A stretch of 64,000 bases of DNA from an uncultured Flavobacteriaceae bacterium. Its GTDB lineage: Bacteria; Bacteroidota; Bacteroidia; Flavobacteriales; Flavobacteriaceae. Shown piece after piece: positions 35,475-45,613 of the stretch. Location of the stretch: contig CALSUE010000001.1 of assembly GCA_943789455.1 (NCBI GenBank), forward strand, positions 375,001-439,000. Reading direction: 5' to 3'. The position numbers and the translations under genes were made by a program. The notes under the pieces were generated by a model, which did no database searches, was not told where the DNA came from, and was given only the letters and a program-made list of their open reading frames with translations. Positions within the stretch are counted from its first letter, which is position 1. The number at the start of each line of letters is the position of its first letter.

Positions 35475-36173
35475 ATGAGTATTATTAGAAACACCTTAGC
35501 CGTTTTAGTTATTGGAACATTATTTTCCTGTGAAAACCAAGTTAAAGAAGTGAAATCTTTAGAAACGGAGTTAGATTCAGTTAGTTACGCTGTGGGTTTA
35601 AGCATGTCCAGTCAATTAAAAAATGGTTTTGAAGACGTGAATAAAGAAATTTTAATTCAAGCGATAAGAAATGGTTTAGATTCTACCAATTTATTATTAG
35701 ATTCAAAAGATATTCAAAAAACGATACAAACGTATTTTCAAAAAAAACAAGAAGAAAATAAGAAAAAAGAACTAGCTAAATTTGAAGTTTATAAAAAAGA
35801 AGGGCTAGCTTTTTTAGAGGCTAACAAAACAAAAGAAGGAGTAAAAACTACCAAAAGTGGATTACAATATAGTGTATTAAAAGAAGGTAAAGGCAAAAAG
35901 GCTAAAACTACCGACAGAGTTGAAGTACATTACCATGGAACAACAGTTGATGGAACAGTTTTTGATAGTTCTGTTGACAGGGGTACTCCATCAGAATTTG
36001 GTGTAACACAAGTTATAAAAGGCTGGACTGAGGGCTTACAGTTAATGAATGTTGGCTCAAAATACAAATTCTTTATTCCGCAAGAATTAGCATATGGTGA
36101 AAACCCTAGACCAGGAATAATTAAACCCTACATGGCTTTAATTTTTGAAGTTGAATTATTGGATATCAAATAA
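35475..36173 (+). CDS. FKBP-type peptidyl-prolyl isomerase lipoprotein (FkpA/Mip-like)
   Basis: A 232-residue lipoprotein (lipobox LFSC, Cys19). An N-terminal helical dimerisation part (residues about 30-115) with SYAVGLSMSSQLKNG is followed by a complete FKBP domain: VEVHYHGTTVDGTVFDSS, the active-site GWTEGLQLM with its tryptophan, and AYGENPRPG. Unlike its two neighbours, the catalytic residues are kept, so it should be an active periplasmic isomerase. It lies two bases after gldI and is followed by another PPIase gene after eight bases. Confidence 0.92.
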   Translation: MSIIRNTLAVLVIGTLFSCENQVKEVKSLETELDSVSYAVGLSMSSQLKNGFEDVNKEILIQAIRNGLDSTNLLLDSKDIQKTIQTYFQKKQEENKKKELAKFEVYKKEGLAFLEANKTKEGVKTTKSGLQYSVLKEGKGKKAKTTDRVEVHYHGTTVDGTVFDSSVDRGTPSEFGVTQVIKGWTEGLQLMNVGSKYKFFIPQELAYGENPRPGIIKPYMALIFEVELLDIK

Positions 36174-36181
36174 ATAAGAAA

Positions 36182-37285
36182 ATGAAAAAAAGAAGTTTAC
36201 AAATCCTGGTATTATTTATTCTAATTTTTACTTCATGTAAAGATGAGTTCAGCAATTTTGAAGATGGAATTTATGCTAATATTGAAACCAATAAAGGTAA
36301 AATAATAGTTCAGCTATACCCTGAACAAGTTCCATTAACAGTTGCAAATTTTATAACATTAGCTGAAGGTACAAACCCAAAAGTTTCTGACTCATTAAAA
36401 GGTAAAAAGTTTTATGATGGATTAACCTTTCATCGCGTTATTAAAGATTTTATGATTCAAGGTGGAGATCCATTGGGGAATGGAAAAGGCGGTCCAGGAT
36501 ATAAATTTTATGATGAATTTGATTCTATATTGAGACATAGTAGTAAAGGAATATTATCCATGGCAAATTCAGGGTTTAATTCCAATGGGAGTCAGTTTTT
36601 TATTACATACAAGCCAACACCGTGGTTAGATGCTTACAATAACGATAATCAATTGAAAGATTGCAGTAACCCAAGAATAGGATGTCATTCTATTTTTGGA
36701 AAAGTTGTTAGCGATTTGAATATTCTTGATTCAATTGCCAATTCTGATATTATTAAAAAAATTACCATTGTAAAAAAAGGTGATGTTGCAAAAACATTTG
36801 ATGCTGTAAAAGTTTTTGAAGAAGGAATTGCAAAAAGTGCAGAAAAAGAAGAAGAACGTCTTGCAGAATTAGAGAGAGTTGAAAAAGCTAGATTAGAGAA
36901 ATTTGCTTCGGATCAGAAATTGTTTTATGAAAAAATGAATGTGAAAAAAGCAAAAAAACAAGCTTCTGGTTTACAAATATTAACGTTAAAAAGAGGTACT
37001 GGAAAAAGATTTAAATCTTCTGTTGAAACTAGTATAAGCTACACTATGTATTTAGCAGATGGTAAGTTAATTCAAGCTACAAAAGCAGGGACTCCATTTA
37101 AATTTACTTTAGATAAACGCTCACTGATACCGGGAGTTAATGAAGCTATTGTAAAAATGAGAGTTGGAGATAAATCGAGATTATTCATTCCCTACTATTT
37201 AGGTTATGGTGAAGAGGGTTCTTCCGTTTTTCCAAAAAAAGCGGATTTGATATTTGAATTAGAATTGCTAAAAGTAGGAAAGTAA
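36182..37285 (+). CDS. Cyclophilin-FKBP fusion lipoprotein
   Basis: A 367-residue lipoprotein (lipobox FTSC, Cys19) that joins two unrelated PPIase folds. Residues about 32-215 are a cyclophilin with the catalytic Arg in LTFHRVIKDFMIQGGDP and GSQFFIT; residues about 260-367 are an FKBP domain (ISYTMYLADGK, LIPGVNEAIVKMRVG). The FKBP half lacks the active-site tryptophan (Val in its place) and the FDSS motif, so it may act in substrate binding only. A charged helical linker (EKEEERLAELERVEKARLEK) joins the two. Third of three PPIase lipoproteins in a row. Confidence 0.9.
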   Translation: MKKRSLQILVLFILIFTSCKDEFSNFEDGIYANIETNKGKIIVQLYPEQVPLTVANFITLAEGTNPKVSDSLKGKKFYDGLTFHRVIKDFMIQGGDPLGNGKGGPGYKFYDEFDSILRHSSKGILSMANSGFNSNGSQFFITYKPTPWLDAYNNDNQLKDCSNPRIGCHSIFGKVVSDLNILDSIANSDIIKKITIVKKGDVAKTFDAVKVFEEGIAKSAEKEEERLAELERVEKARLEKFASDQKLFYEKMNVKKAKKQASGLQILTLKRGTGKRFKSSVETSISYTMYLADGKLIQATKAGTPFKFTLDKRSLIPGVNEAIVKMRVGDKSRLFIPYYLGYGEEGSSVFPKKADLIFELELLKVGK

Positions 37286-37286
37286 T

Positions 37287-37868
37287 TTGCTAGATCCTTT
37301 ATTACAAATTGACACAGAATTACTCATTTTTCTTAATAACTTAGGAAGCGAACAATGGGACAGCTTTTGGTTTTTTTTAACCAATCAATTTAGTTGGTCT
37401 CCATTGTTTGCATTTCTATTGTTTTTGATATTTAAAAAATTTGGTTGGAAAAATGGTGTTTTACTTCTTTTATTTCTTATCGTTCTTATTACTTTTTCAG
37501 ATCAGTTTACAAATTTGATCAAGAATACTTTTGAACGTTTAAGACCCTGTAATACTGAAGGTGTAATTGAACAAATTCGAAATTTCAACTACAAACCTAG
37601 TAGTTATAGCTTTTATTCTGGTCATGCAGCTTCTTCTATGACGTTTAGTTTTTTTGTAATTTTATTATTAAAGTCTCATTTTAAATACATTTGGGTTTTA
37701 CTGCTTTTTCCTTTACTTTTTGGCTATAGCCGTATCTATTTAGGAGTACATTATCCACTAGATATTGTTTCAGGATATTTTGCAGGTATCTTTTTTGGAT
37801 ATCTATTTTTCCTGCTTCAGAAAAAACTAAAATTGACATCAAGATTTCTTAAAAAAGCTAGTATATAA
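37287..37868 (+). CDS. PAP2-family phosphatase
   Basis: A 193-residue membrane phosphatase, likely acting on undecaprenyl pyrophosphate or another lipid phosphate at the periplasmic face. The three motifs are present: K-x6-RP as KNTFERLRP, SGHA in FYSGHAASS, and SRxxxxxHxxxD in YSRIYLGVHYPLDI. Five to six membrane segments. The start is a TTG one base after the stop of the PPIase gene; there is no ATG nearby, and the resulting N-terminus fits the family. It ends 12 bases from a convergent gene without a visible terminator. Confidence 0.88.
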   Translation: MLDPLLQIDTELLIFLNNLGSEQWDSFWFFLTNQFSWSPLFAFLLFLIFKKFGWKNGVLLLLFLIVLITFSDQFTNLIKNTFERLRPCNTEGVIEQIRNFNYKPSSYSFYSGHAASSMTFSFFVILLLKSHFKYIWVLLLFPLLFGYSRIYLGVHYPLDIVSGYFAGIFFGYLFFLLQKKLKLTSRFLKKASI

Positions 37869-37880
37869 CTTTTCTTTATC

Positions 37881-39875
37881 TTATTTTTTATTGTTGTAAT
37901 ACAAATATTTAGTACTGTGGTAATAAGATGTGATAAGACTATCCATTTTAGATGCAATATTTGGGTAGGTGTCTGTTACATCTATTTGCTCTTCATCAGA
38001 TAATTTATATAAGCTCGTTGAATTATTGTAGTTTGTTTTTGTAAAATAAAAATCATTTTGAATTAAGCCAAGACCAGGTTCACCATTAATTTTTAAATAT
38101 AAAAAACCAAAAGAATCGGTTTTTAATGTGTCTAATGCATTTGATCCCAGAGTAAAATTAGTGTAATCTGATTTAGCAATGGTAGCAAGTGTAGGAAATA
38201 AATCTGCTAGTTTTGCAGTATTATTTATTTTTTGTGGTTCTAAAAATTTTGGTGCGTGAATAAATAAAGGGACATGATGCACCTGTATTCCCAAATCAAA
38301 TTCTTTTTTAAATGCTTCAGTTTTATTCATAGAAGTATTATGATCTCCAAAAAAAGCAAAAACAGTATTCTCATAATATCCAGACTCTTTTGCTCTTCTT
38401 AAAAATACATGCACATTAAAATCTAAATAACGCAAAGCATTAAGCTGAGCCAAAGAAATAAAACCAGATTTTTTAAGCGTGACTTCATCAATATCTTTCT
38501 CAGTAAGTGGGCGAAAAGTTTCTTTATTTTCAGGAACCGAAAAAGGCCTATGATTTGTAGCTGTCTGAACATAGGCTACAAAGGGTTCATTTGAGGCATG
38601 AAGTTCTCTAAAAACCTTATCAGATTCTTTAAAAAGATCATAATCATCTATTCCCCAAACATCTGCTCTATCTTCAATAACGTAACTTCCTTCCTCATAA
38701 ATTTTTAAGTCATTGATGTTAGATTGAAAAACACCTCTAATATTTGCCCAATTGGCACTTCCACCAAGAAAATATAATTTATTATAACCAGTAAACTGGT
38801 CAAATATAATTTTTTGATCTATTGCTCTTAAGTTTCTAGATGCAGTCTTTTGGTTGTCTACATCTGCAAGCCCAGTAATACTAGAAAAAACACTTGCAGC
38901 TGTTCCAGGCTTATGTACATAAAAATTTTCAAAATAAGCGCTTTTATTAATAATTGAATCTATATAAGGAGTAGCTTTCGCTGTATTTCCTTGACTTCCT
39001 AGACCAACAACCCCCACAGATTCTAACATTACAATAACAAGATTAGGTTTCTTTTCATGTATACTGTCAAAAGTGATTTTTCTTTCAAATGATAGTGAAT
39101 CTTTAGGAATGTTCAAATAGGATGCAATTACAGGAAAGTATGCCTTAGTAGTTTCAATATCTGCACCATCATTTCTGAAAGCAAAACTATCGAAAAAGTT
39201 TAAAACTGGGTTTAATGAAAATTGATTTATAGTATTATTTTTTGAAAAAAAGGCTTCACTCCACCTAAGGGGATAATGAGTGATGCTTCCATATACTCCG
39301 AAAGAAAGTAACAAAAATGTACATAAAAAATAAATTGCTTTTACCTTTTTAGAAATATAAGGTACTGAAGTGTAAACCATTTTATCAAATAACTTAAGAC
39401 CAGTAAAACGCACCAATAGAAATAAAATAATTAAACCAATACCTCCTTTAAAAATTGGATATGTCTCTATTAATAGTTGTGCAGATATCTTAAAGTTAGA
39501 TAAAAAGCGAAGTGAAGTAGCATCTAGTCGAGTGAATAAATAACTATAATATCCAATATCAGTTAAATAAAATAGTGTTAGCGTTAAATAAATAATACTA
39601 TGATAGATTATAGAAATTTTTCTAAAAATTATTTTCTCAAAGAAAAAGTAGTTTACAGATAGGATTAGAATAGAAAGCGGAAAGTAACTAAGAATAGCTA
39701 ATTTTAAATCAAAACGAATACCATAACTGAAAGCTGTAATGATATCTTTTTGAGAAGCTGAATCAAAATCAGCTACATAAAAAAAGAATATAAGTCTAAA
39801 AGTAAAGAGAAATACAAATAAAAGCCCAACATTAATAAATATATATTTAATGTAATTTGGAAGTTTTCTAATCAT
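37881..39875 (-). CDS. LTA-synthase-like sulfatase-fold membrane protein
   Basis: A 664-residue protein. Five membrane segments in the first 195 residues are followed by an extracytoplasmic sulfatase/alkaline-phosphatase-fold domain with VIVMLESVG (metal-binding Glu), the nucleophile Thr in KPGTAASVFSSITG, FAFFGDHN and HVPLFIHAPK. The layout is that of LtaS/MdoB-type phosphoglycerol transferases; in Bacteroidota the true reaction is open, since lipoteichoic acid is not made. It follows a glycosyltransferase on the same strand. Confidence 0.85.
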   Translation of the reverse strand: MIRKLPNYIKYIFINVGLLFVFLFTFRLIFFFYVADFDSASQKDIITAFSYGIRFDLKLAILSYFPLSILILSVNYFFFEKIIFRKISIIYHSIIYLTLTLFYLTDIGYYSYLFTRLDATSLRFLSNFKISAQLLIETYPIFKGGIGLIILFLLVRFTGLKLFDKMVYTSVPYISKKVKAIYFLCTFLLLSFGVYGSITHYPLRWSEAFFSKNNTINQFSLNPVLNFFDSFAFRNDGADIETTKAYFPVIASYLNIPKDSLSFERKITFDSIHEKKPNLVIVMLESVGVVGLGSQGNTAKATPYIDSIINKSAYFENFYVHKPGTAASVFSSITGLADVDNQKTASRNLRAIDQKIIFDQFTGYNKLYFLGGSANWANIRGVFQSNINDLKIYEEGSYVIEDRADVWGIDDYDLFKESDKVFRELHASNEPFVAYVQTATNHRPFSVPENKETFRPLTEKDIDEVTLKKSGFISLAQLNALRYLDFNVHVFLRRAKESGYYENTVFAFFGDHNTSMNKTEAFKKEFDLGIQVHHVPLFIHAPKFLEPQKINNTAKLADLFPTLATIAKSDYTNFTLGSNALDTLKTDSFGFLYLKINGEPGLGLIQNDFYFTKTNYNNSTSLYKLSDEEQIDVTDTYPNIASKMDSLITSYYHSTKYLYYNNKK

Positions 39876-39911
39876 AAAAATTTTATTGACAAATTTAAAA
39901 AAATGGTTTAA

Positions 39912-41606
39912 TTAATCAACAATTTTGAATTTGTTTAGTGAGCTTACTTTTACTAAATCCATATTCTGGCTAGTTTTAATACCAATACCTACGATAGGAT
40001 ACTCCTGAATGTCTTTTATTAATGAACCTTCTAACTCAAGAGAGAGCGTTTGTTTACTTAGGGCTTTAATTGTTGTAGAATTTATCTTAGTAGGAATGCT
40101 ATATTTTTCATTTCCTTTTTTATTTTGAAAAGCAATTTGAACTTCTATATCTTTTGTATTAATATCAAAAGTATATGGGTTGTTAATTATAATAGTATAA
40201 GATTTAATCATAGAGGTATTAAATTCAATGTTAGTTGAATTTTCAAAGTTAATTTCAAGATCAAATAAAGGTTTGTAATCCTTTAAGAAAGAGATGAAAA
40301 TAGAGTCTTTACCTGAACTTTTCATTTTTATTTCAGAATACTCCTTTGAAATCCTTGTGATGTAAGCAATTGAATCTGATGAAAAAACATCATTACCAAG
40401 TATAAATCCATATTGGTTTTTTCGACCCAAGTAATTCTTTTGATAATGTGATTTCTCTTTGGTATAAAACCAATAAATAGAAGCATTTTGAAAACTATTA
40501 ACAAATAGCTTTTCAGAATTTTTAGTGAGTCTCTTAACCTCCAAAGTCCATTGCTTATTTCCATGAAAGTCTAGTTTAACTGGGATAATTCCTTCATTTG
40601 CTATACAAATTCTTACAAATAAAATTATAACAATATTGGTCAATGCCAAATAGGAGAAAAGTTTCAGGTTTTTTTTATGTTCAATTAAGTAGTTAAAAGT
40701 TATTAAAATTAAGGGTAGCATTATTGGGGCAATCCATTGTGCTTGAACATGACCTCTAAATGATGATACTAAAAAGAAAAAGAAAAACCCTAAAACAATA
40801 GAATTTAAGCCTCTATGAAAAATATCATTACTTTTTATTCCTTTAAAAAATGCTTTATAAATAATTATAAATGTAAATCCTAAAATAGCAATTGCATTAA
40901 CAATATGCATGAGGGTATATTCAAATTTATAAGTAGCTACAGATGCTCTTTCATATAAATGATATCTAATTGAAGGAAAATCATTTATATATTGCCAATA
41001 AATATGAGGCATATATAAAATCAAAGCACCAAAGCAAACCAACCAAATTTTATAATCTTTTACTAATTTCCAATTGGATAAGAAGATAAAAAATATGACT
41101 AAAACCCCTTGGTATTTACTGTACATCATCCCAGTGATAGCAATAGATAATACAAAATAAACAAGTGTGCTTTTTTTGTTTAAATAAAGTTTGTACGACC
41201 AAAGAAATAAAGCAAAAAAGAATAATAAAGGGGTATCTGGAGTTGTAATAAAACCATAAACATTCAATAAAGCAGTAGAGAGAAATAACAATAAAAACAA
41301 CCAAGAATATTTATTTTTTGAGGGATGATCAATTGTAAACCAAACCAAATATAGCATCAAGCTAAACGATATAGCAGAAAAAAATCGAACACCGAGTTCA
41401 TCCGTAAATAAAAAATTACTGATAGTAACCCAAACAGCAACAAAAGGAGGGTGGTCAAAAAATCCCCAATTCATATCCTGGCTGTACACCCAATAATAGG
41501 CTTCATCGGGTAATAACTCAGTATAACTACCTTGAATAATATTTAAAATACTCAATAGGAGTATAGTTACAGGTAAAAGAAATTTATGTTGTTTAAGTTT
41601 CTCCAT
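39912..41606 (-). CDS. Glycosyltransferase family 39-type membrane protein
   Basis: A 564-residue polytopic enzyme with about eleven membrane segments in the first 330 residues and a soluble beta-rich C-terminal domain. The first loop has PDEAYYWVYSQD and the FDHPPF motif, typical of ArnT/PMT-like glycosyltransferases that use polyprenyl-phosphate sugars at the periplasmic side. It overlaps meaB by 14 bases upstream and precedes the sulfatase-fold protein by 36 bases. Acceptor unknown; lipid A or protein are possible. Confidence 0.82.
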   Translation of the reverse strand: MEKLKQHKFLLPVTILLLSILNIIQGSYTELLPDEAYYWVYSQDMNWGFFDHPPFVAVWVTISNFLFTDELGVRFFSAISFSLMLYLVWFTIDHPSKNKYSWLFLLLFLSTALLNVYGFITTPDTPLLFFFALFLWSYKLYLNKKSTLVYFVLSIAITGMMYSKYQGVLVIFFIFLSNWKLVKDYKIWLVCFGALILYMPHIYWQYINDFPSIRYHLYERASVATYKFEYTLMHIVNAIAILGFTFIIIYKAFFKGIKSNDIFHRGLNSIVLGFFFFFLVSSFRGHVQAQWIAPIMLPLILITFNYLIEHKKNLKLFSYLALTNIVIILFVRICIANEGIIPVKLDFHGNKQWTLEVKRLTKNSEKLFVNSFQNASIYWFYTKEKSHYQKNYLGRKNQYGFILGNDVFSSDSIAYITRISKEYSEIKMKSSGKDSIFISFLKDYKPLFDLEINFENSTNIEFNTSMIKSYTIIINNPYTFDINTKDIEVQIAFQNKKGNEKYSIPTKINSTTIKALSKQTLSLELEGSLIKDIQEYPIVGIGIKTSQNMDLVKVSSLNKFKIVD

Positions 41607-42690
41607 GATATTTTTTCAATAATTTTTTTGCGGCATTAAAAGGGGTTGTTTTGCTATTCTTTAAAAGTTCAATTTCTTGTCGTAAGTCAGCAGATATATT
41701 TTTATCATTAAAAAACGAATGATATAAGCTGTCTTCTATTGTTGTTTTTAGCCAGAAAGTATTCTGATTATCTCTTTTAGTATTGAATAAACCTTGTTTT
41801 TTTGTTAAATTGATATATTGATCTATCATCTTTGAAATAATATCGATACCAGTATTTTCTAGTGCACTAGCAGTTAGAACTTTTGGCTGCCACCCACTTT
41901 CTTTGGGAGGGTATAAATGTAGCGCTCTACTAAATTCTATTTTTGCAATGCGTGTATTTTTAATATTTTCCCCATCAGATTTATTTATAACAATAGCATC
42001 AGCCATTTCAATTATGCCTCTTTTTAACCCTTGCAATTCATCTCCAGCACCAGCAATTTTGAGAAGTAAAAAAAAGTCAACCATAGAATGAACCATAGTT
42101 TCACTTTGTCCAACACCCACAGTTTCAATAATAATGGTGTCAAAGCCAGCAGCTTCACAAAGAATAATACTTTCTCTTGTTTTTTGAGCTACACCCCCCA
42201 AAGAAGATCCAGATGGAGAAGGCCTAATAAATGCATTTTTATCATTAACCAATTCTTCCATTCTAGTTTTATCTCCTAAAATACTGCCTTTATTTATCGA
42301 ACTACTTGGGTCTACCGCTAATACTGCTACTTTTTTATGATTACCTGTTAAATGCTTTCCTAACACCTCTATAAAGGTACTTTTTCCAACACCAGGAACC
42401 CCAGTTATTCCAATTCTTACAGAATTATTTGCAAAAGGAAGGCATTGTTCTAATATAGTATTTGCTTTTTTTTGATGTTTTTTATTAGTGCTTTCTATTA
42501 GTGTGATGGCTCTACTGAGATAACTAATATTTCCCGCTAAAATTTCAGATACAAATTTTTTGATAGATGGGCTCTTGCTTCTATTTGATTTTATGATGTT
42601 AGCTGAAGTTATACTAGTTGTTTTCAAATTAGAAAGCCCCTCTTTTTGAAGTGATGTAAAAGATTGTTTTTTAGCCATAATAGATGACAT
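41593..42690 (-). CDS. meaB: Methylmalonyl-CoA mutase-associated GTPase MeaB
   Basis: A 365-residue G3E-type GTPase that protects or loads cobalamin on methylmalonyl-CoA mutase. Walker A is GVPGVGKS (97-104); then AVDPSSSINKGSILGDKTRM, ETVGVGQSETMV and the base-specificity segment INKSDG. The N-terminal 90 residues are the helical cap. A second ATG at 42678 (MAKKQSF) is also possible; a -7-like TACTTTTA lies just in front of the first. No mutase gene is adjacent. It overlaps the glycosyltransferase gene by 14 bases. Confidence 0.93.
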   Translation of the reverse strand: MSSIMAKKQSFTSLQKEGLSNLKTTSITSANIIKSNRSKSPSIKKFVSEILAGNISYLSRAITLIESTNKKHQKKANTILEQCLPFANNSVRIGITGVPGVGKSTFIEVLGKHLTGNHKKVAVLAVDPSSSINKGSILGDKTRMEELVNDKNAFIRPSPSGSSLGGVAQKTRESIILCEAAGFDTIIIETVGVGQSETMVHSMVDFFLLLKIAGAGDELQGLKRGIIEMADAIVINKSDGENIKNTRIAKIEFSRALHLYPPKESGWQPKVLTASALENTGIDIISKMIDQYINLTKKQGLFNTKRDNQNTFWLKTTIEDSLYHSFFNDKNISADLRQEIELLKNSKTTPFNAAKKLLKKYHGET

Positions 42691-42877
42691 AATTTAAAAG
42701 TAAATTTATAAATAAAATTAATGCAAAAGGCATCAATTTTAAAAAGCAATTTTTATTGTTAGTTCTAACAACACTCATTTGAATAAAAAAAACAAATCAT
42801 AACCTGATTTCTTGATCGTTTGAATTTCTATATTCTTTATAAAGTGCCTATCTTTAGACCCTAAAAGGATACTTTAT

Positions 42878-44356
42878 ATGAAACTCTACAAAGAGAATCA
42901 ATTAAAAATATACAATTCGCTTTCTAAAACGAAAGAAGCTTTTAAACCTGTCCATGATGGTCATATAGGCATGTATGTCTGTGGTCCAACAGTTTATAGT
43001 AATGCACATCTCGGAAATTTAAGAACTTTTATGTTTTTTGATGTTGCTTTTCGTTACTTTTTACACTTAGGGTATAAAGTAAGATATGTAAGAAACATTA
43101 CTGATGCTGGTCATTTGGAAAATGATGCAGACGAAGGTGAAGATAGAATTGCAAAAAAAGCACGTTTAGAAGAAATTGAACCCATGGAAGTTGTTCAGCG
43201 TTACACTGTTGATTTTCATGATGTGTTAAAAAAATACAACTTTCTTCCACCAAGTATAGAACCAACTGCCACTGGTCATATTGTTGAACAGATAGAAATG
43301 ATTAAAGAGATCATAGATAAAGGTCTAGGATATGAAGTTAATGGTTCAGTATATTTTGATGTTATAGCTTACAATAAAAATAATCATTACGGAATTTTAT
43401 CTGGTAGAAAAATAGAAGATGCCATTCACAACACTAGAGTACTTGATGGCCAATCTGATAAAAAAAATCCACAAGATTTTGCTTTATGGAAAAAAGCTGA
43501 TGAACGTCATATTATGCGATGGCCCTCACCTTGGTCGGAGGGTTTCCCAGGTTGGCATTTAGAATGTTCTGTGATGAGTTCTAAATATTTAGGTGACAAG
43601 TTTGACATTCACGGAGGTGGGTTGGATTTAAAATTTCCACATCATGAGTGTGAAATTGCACAATCTAAAACCTGTTCTGGCCATGATCCAGTTAATTACT
43701 GGATGCATACAAACATGCTATTATTAAATGGGCAAAAGATGGCAAAATCTACTGGTAATTTTATATTACCAGATGAAATTTTAACGGGAGAAAATAAAAT
43801 TTTAAGTAAAGCATTTTCATCTAGTGTTGTTCGTTTTTTTAATATGCAAGCTAACTATAGGAGTATTTTAGATTTTTCTAGTGATGCTTTGGAGGCCTCA
43901 GAAAAAGGATATTTAAAACTGATGGAGGCGATGACTAGTTTAGTAAGTTTATCTTCACAAAAATCCTCATCAGTAGACATTTCTCAATGGAAAGAAAAGT
44001 GTTATGCTGCTATGAATGATGATTTTAATACACCTGTATTAATATCACACCTTTTTGAAGGTGTAAAGTTCATCAATCAGATTAAAGAAGGGAAAGCATC
44101 AATTACTTCAAATGATCTTGTTGATTTTGTGACCACTATGAATGCTTTCGTTTTTGATGTACTTGGTTTACTTAATGACGTAAAAGATCAATCTTCTGGA
44201 AAAATTGATGGTGTTGTATCATTATTAATAAAGTTAAGAAAAGAAGCCAGAGAAAATAAGGACTGGGACTTATCTGACCAAATTAGAGACGAATTATTAG
44301 CCATTGGAATTCAACTAAAAGATGGGAGAGAAGGAACAACTTATTCAATAAGTTGA
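42878..44356 (+). CDS. cysS: Cysteinyl-tRNA synthetase
   Basis: A 492-residue class I aminoacyl-tRNA synthetase. HIGH motif as HLGN (44-47) within [19 protein letters not shown] as KMAKS in [11 protein letters not shown], and the zinc ligands in YVCGPT, HLECS and HHECE. Length is normal for the monomeric bacterial enzyme. It starts a plus-strand run with yidD and lgt. A TATCTTTA element lies at 42849-42856, 21 bases before the ATG, but its -33 partner is unclear. Confidence 0.96.
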   Translation: MKLYKENQLKIYNSLSKTKEAFKPVHDGHIGMYVCGPTVYSNAHLGNLRTFMFFDVAFRYFLHLGYKVRYVRNITDAGHLENDADEGEDRIAKKARLEEIEPMEVVQRYTVDFHDVLKKYNFLPPSIEPTATGHIVEQIEMIKEIIDKGLGYEVNGSVYFDVIAYNKNNHYGILSGRKIEDAIHNTRVLDGQSDKKNPQDFALWKKADERHIMRWPSPWSEGFPGWHLECSVMSSKYLGDKFDIHGGGLDLKFPHHECEIAQSKTCSGHDPVNYWMHTNMLLLNGQKMAKSTGNFILPDEILTGENKILSKAFSSSVVRFFNMQANYRSILDFSSDALEASEKGYLKLMEAMTSLVSLSSQKSSSVDISQWKEKCYAAMNDDFNTPVLISHLFEGVKFINQIKEGKASITSNDLVDFVTTMNAFVFDVLGLLNDVKDQSSGKIDGVVSLLIKLRKEARENKDWDLSDQIRDELLAIGIQLKDGREGTTYSIS

Positions 44357-44396
44357 TTTTAGTAATTATAAAATGAAAATTAAATAAAGTTAATTT

Positions 44397-44639
44397 TTGA
44401 AACTAAGAAGTATACTTATTTATCCATTAGTGTTATTAGTTAGGTTTTATCAACTAGCTATTTCACCATATACACCCTCTAGTTGTAGATATGAACCTAG
44501 TTGTTCGCAATATACAATTGAAGCCTTAAAAAAGAGAGGAGTAATCGTTGGCCTTTGGTTATCTTTAAAGCGAATCTTCAGTTGTCATCCATGGGGTGGA
44601 AGTGGTTATGATCCAGTGCCAAATAAAAAAAATAAATAA
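44397..44639 (+). CDS. yidD: Membrane protein insertion efficiency factor YidD
   Basis: An 80-residue protein with an amphipathic N-terminal segment ([19 protein letters not shown]) and the strong family signature [15 protein letters not shown] followed by [12 protein letters not shown]. It assists YidC-mediated membrane insertion. The start must be a TTG at 44397, since the only ATG upstream (MKIK) runs into a stop. It lies 40 bases after cysS and 44 before lgt, on the same strand. Confidence 0.93.
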   Translation: MKLRSILIYPLVLLVRFYQLAISPYTPSSCRYEPSCSQYTIEALKKRGVIVGLWLSLKRIFSCHPWGGSGYDPVPNKKNK

Positions 44640-44683
44640 TAATTTCTAAAAAAATAGTTAGAAATAAATAAATAAAATTAAAT

Positions 44684-45538
44684 ATGAATTTTTTATCAAT
44701 TACTTGGGATCCTTCTTTAGGAATAGATTTAGGTTTTTTTATTATACGTTGGTATAGTTTAATGTTTGTTGCAGCTTTTATTATGGGGCTTCGTTTAATG
44801 AAGAAAATTTATATAAGAGAGAATATACACCTAGAAAAACTAGATACTCTTTTCATGTATACTTTTATAGCTATGCTTGTAGGGATGAGATTTGGTGAGG
44901 TGTTTTTTTACTCTTGGGATTATTATAAAAATAACCTTCTTGAAATTATTTTACCCATTAAACGTGCATCAGGAGAGACAGCAATATTTGGCTTAATAGA
45001 AGGATGGAAATTCACTGGATATACAGGTTTTGCCAGTCATGGTGCAGCTATAGCTATTATTTTAGCCATGTATTGGTATAGTAGAAAACACCTAAACAAA
45101 TCACTACTTTTTATTTTAGATAGAATGTCAATAGTTTGTGCTTTGGGTGCTGCTTTTGTTAGAATTGGAAATTTTTTCAATTCAGAAATTTATGGAAAAC
45201 CTACAGGGTCTAATTTTGGTGTTATTTTTAAAAACTCTGATGCTGAAATGTTACCCAGACATCCAACACAACTTTATGAGGCTTTATGTTATTTAATCTT
45301 GTTTTATATTTTGTGGAAATTTTATTGGAAATCAGATAAAAAGGAAAAGACAGGGTTTTTATTTGGTGTCTTTATGATAGGTTTATGGTCTGCCAGATTT
45401 TTTATTGAATTTTTTAAAGAAGCTCAAGTAGATGGTAGAGAAGATTGGATTTTTAGTTTAAATACGGGTCAAGTTTTGAGTATCCCGTTAATTTTAATAG
45501 GCCTATGGCTAATGTTGCGAAAAACTAAAGCTAGTTAA
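44684..45538 (+). CDS. lgt: Prolipoprotein diacylglyceryl transferase Lgt
   Basis: A 284-residue seven-span inner-membrane enzyme that attaches diacylglycerol to the lipobox cysteine of prolipoproteins; many lipoproteins in this window depend on it. The signature RIGNFFNSEIYG is present, with FASHGAAIAII in the place of the usual HGG motif, and RHPTQLYE in the C-terminal half. Length is slightly long because of an extra loop. It ends in a strong hairpin terminator shared with the convergent peptidase gene. Confidence 0.94.
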   Translation: MNFLSITWDPSLGIDLGFFIIRWYSLMFVAAFIMGLRLMKKIYIRENIHLEKLDTLFMYTFIAMLVGMRFGEVFFYSWDYYKNNLLEIILPIKRASGETAIFGLIEGWKFTGYTGFASHGAAIAIILAMYWYSRKHLNKSLLFILDRMSIVCALGAAFVRIGNFFNSEIYGKPTGSNFGVIFKNSDAEMLPRHPTQLYEALCYLILFYILWKFYWKSDKKEKTGFLFGVFMIGLWSARFFIEFFKEAQVDGREDWIFSLNTGQVLSIPLILIGLWLMLRKTKAS

Positions 45539-45563
45539 TTAAAACCCATCTTTAAATAGAATA

Positions 45564-45594
45564 AAAAAACCACGATGGATATCGTGGTTTTTTT
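45564..45594. terminator. Bidirectional intrinsic terminator after lgt
   Basis: Stem AAAAAACCACGAT / ATCGTGGTTTTTT with loop GGAT. It lies between lgt and the convergent M1 peptidase gene and can terminate both. Confidence 0.92.
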
Positions 45595-45613
45595 ATTGTT
45601 AATGAGTTGAATA

